From: Lachnospiraceae bacterium
GTDB lineage: Bacteria > Bacillota_A > Clostridia > Lachnospirales > Lachnospiraceae
Direction of reading: 5' to 3'
Assembly: GCA_017621115.1 (NCBI GenBank)
Contig: JAGATU010000065.1
Location: 1-15,379, forward strand
Length of the DNA stretch: 15,379 nt
The position numbers were made by a program, and so were the translations under genes. Positions 14,446 through 15,379 of the stretch are shown here, one piece after another. How positions within the stretch are numbered: position 1 is the stretch's first letter; every line of letters starts with the position of its first letter. Under the pieces are notes generated by a model. It saw only the letters and a list, made by a program, of their open reading frames with translations, was not told the DNA's origin and did not search any database.

Positions 14446-14631
14446 ATTAGTTATCCCCTTAATACCGGCCCTGAATTTTGACTCCTAGCATTCGGCTAGG
14501 TGGGTGACCGCAACCAAAGCTTCTGCCTTCCACTGCAAACGGAGGCCTGACATCCACTTGGCAATATAGGAATCCCATTTAAAGTAACTGTAGGTTCAAA
14601 ATATCAGGAAAAAAACGGTACCTCGGGTTAC
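14446..14631 (-). ncRNA. ssrS: 6S RNA
   Basis: No convincing gene covers this stretch, yet it has its own promoter and hairpin end and folds like 6S RNA, which mimics an open promoter and sequesters sigma-A RNA polymerase. The closing stem pairs AGUAACCC and GGUACCG at the 5' end with CGGUAUU and GGGGAUAACU at the 3' end, continued by CCUGAUAUUUUGA (14608-14596) with UCAAAAUUCAGG (14481-14470). A large bubble follows, with a 6-bp hairpin (CCUAGC/GCUAGG, 14500-14484) in its 3' strand as in other 6S RNAs. The terminal stem pairs UGCCAAG (14563-14557) with CUUUGGU (14519-14513), capped by GCCUCC/GGAAGGC. About 186 nt is the right size. Identification rests on this fold and pattern recognition; a covariance-model search would decide. 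Confidence 0.75.
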
Positions 14632-14635
14632 TTTT

Positions 14636-14664
14636 ATTATACGCAATAACTGCTTATTATACAA
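14636..14664 (-). promoter_or_regulatory. 6S RNA promoter
   Basis: A perfect TATAAT (14641-14636) lies 17 bases from TTGTAT (14664-14659) on the minus strand, with a predicted start near 14629 at the beginning of the closing stem. It has the same TTG-N17 plus perfect TATAAT layout as the rnpB promoter, fitting strong constitutive RNA synthesis. Confidence 0.8.
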
Positions 14665-14707
14665 CTGAAATTTCTTCCAATTCATCGCATTGTATGCATT
14701 TTGATTT

Positions 14708-14743
14708 TTTACATAAAAAGAGGATGTGCATTGCACATCCTCT
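14708..14743 (-). terminator. Terminator of pckA
   Basis: An 11-bp perfect stem (14743-14733 with 14729-14719, arm AGAGGATGTGC) with a 3-base loop is followed on the minus strand by TTTTTATGTAAAAAATC. It lies 12 bases past the pckA stop and is a textbook intrinsic terminator. The 44 bases between its tail and the 6S promoter show nothing else. Confidence 0.92.
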
Positions 14744-14755
14744 AAATTGTTAATC

Positions 14756-15379
14756 TTATAAAGCATCAACTAACTTCTGAACAGCAGCGAGTGCTTCATC
14801 AGGAAGTTTGTCATATCCTTCTTTCTTTTCAGCAAATCCCTTAACTGCGTCAACACGGTTCTGCATAGCGTTCTTTAATGCTGCTCTGTAGTCTGCGTCG
14901 TCTAAGTTTGGAGTGAAGTCTGCTGTCTTGCCTGACCAATCGTACATGATTTCAACATCTTCAAAAGGTCCCCACTGTTCGAACTTAGCTTTTCCTTCAA
15001 CGATTGTTTCAAGAATACCTAATGTATCAGCAGGTTTACATTTTGTTCCCATGAAATCACCTGTGTTAACGATATAGCAGTCTACGTTCTTCTCTTCTAC
15101 TAACTTTTTGAACTTCTCATAGTCGTTAACTAATGGATATGTTCTGAATGGGTTAGCGTAAGGAACGATACGAAGAGCGTTCATATCTGTACCTGCAGCA
15201 ACACGTTCTGCTGTAGATGTCTTTGTAGCGAGTGTAGCACCCATTACTGAAGCTAAAGCAGCTCCTTTTAACTTAATTACTGGTGGAATTGTAGGGTCTT
15301 TCATAATCCAGAAAATAGCATTAACAGGAGCAGCAATCTTGTCTACACGGTTAGGAGACCATAATTTAGACTTAATAGC
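14756..15379 (-). CDS. pckA: Phosphoenolpyruvate carboxykinase (ATP type), C-terminal part
   Basis: The last 207 codons are present; the frame stays open to the right edge, so the start and the kinase P-loop lie outside the window. PEP carboxykinase interconverts oxaloacetate and PEP with ATP/ADP in the cytoplasm, for gluconeogenesis or, in fermenting anaerobes, CO2 fixation toward succinate or propionate. The visible part shows SPNRVDKIAAPVNAIFWIMKD near the left end, IPPVIKLKGAALASVMGATLATKTSTAERVA, NPFRTYPL, and NTGDFMGTKC, the last resembling the NTGW..GT stretch of ATP-type enzymes. It is divergent from the E. coli enzyme, as I recall for Lachnospiraceae homologues. A strong terminator follows. 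The family is likely but was judged from the C-terminal third only. Confidence 0.82.
   Translation of the reverse strand, partial: AIKSKLWSPNRVDKIAAPVNAIFWIMKDPTIPPVIKLKGAALASVMGATLATKTSTAERVAAGTDMNALRIVPYANPFRTYPLVNDYEKFKKLVEEKNVDCYIVNTGDFMGTKCKPADTLGILETIVEGKAKFEQWGPFEDVEIMYDWSGKTADFTPNLDDADYRAALKNAMQNRVDAVKGFAEKKEGYDKLPDEALAAVQKLVDAL

Noticed and set aside
14446..14631. A riboswitch or T-box leader for the SpoIID gene
   Set aside because: No T-box core or known aptamer core was seen; the closing stem, bubble hairpin and own terminator fit 6S RNA better.
1..15379. Mobile elements, CRISPR repeats, tRNA genes or phage genes
   Set aside because: No transposase or integrase motifs, regularly spaced repeats or tRNA cloverleaf sequences were seen on either strand.

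Overview
The window looks like chromosomal core DNA from a low-GC Gram-positive anaerobe of the class Clostridia, most likely Lachnospiraceae. The dgt-dnaG-rpoD-trmK-Nif3 gene order, strong AGGAGG ribosome binding sites, a TGS-domain nucleoside kinase, a SpoIID/LytB protein and a divergent ATP-type PEP carboxykinase all fit. This placement is inference from gene content and style; no database was searched. I see no insertion sequence, prophage, CRISPR array, tRNA or rRNA.

Layout on the minus strand, read from high to low coordinates. (a) 15379-14756 is the 3' end of pckA, closed by a strong terminator. (b) 14664-14420 is a free-standing small RNA gene with a near-consensus promoter and a terminal hairpin. 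Its fold (long closing stem, large central bubble with a small hairpin in the 3' strand, terminal stem) matches 6S RNA. (c) 14396-11164 is a two-gene unit, a long membrane-anchored SpoIID/LytB protein overlapping by ATGA with a YihY/BrkB-family membrane protein. (d) 8962-1772 is a housekeeping run: dgt, dnaG, rpoD, trmK, a Nif3-family protein and a TGS-domain nucleoside kinase, all closely spaced and without an obvious terminator. (e) rnpB (class A RNase P RNA) starts from a promoter whose -35 box lies inside the end of the kinase gene; it ends at a hairpin. (f) A membrane-anchored trypsin-like protease starts 26 bases past that hairpin. (g) A COG0523 (CobW/P47K) GTPase has its own promoter and runs off the left edge.

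The only plus-strand genes are a pair at 9068-11127: an HHxxxDG acyltransferase of the alcohol acetyltransferase/condensation superfamily, then a zinc-ribbon multi-pass membrane protein (DUF6320-like). They diverge from dgt over a 105-bp region in which candidate promoters face each other, and converge on the YihY gene at a bidirectional terminator.

Functionally, the housekeeping run joins dNTP hydrolysis, replication priming, the primary sigma factor, tRNA m1A22 methylation, nucleotide metabolism and tRNA 5' processing. 6S RNA, the known inhibitor of sigma-A RNA polymerase, lies about 8 kb from rpoD. The least understood parts are the acyltransferase/zinc-ribbon pair, the roughly 430-residue N-terminal part of the SpoIID protein, and the two places where an envelope-protein gene follows directly on the terminator of a structured RNA gene.
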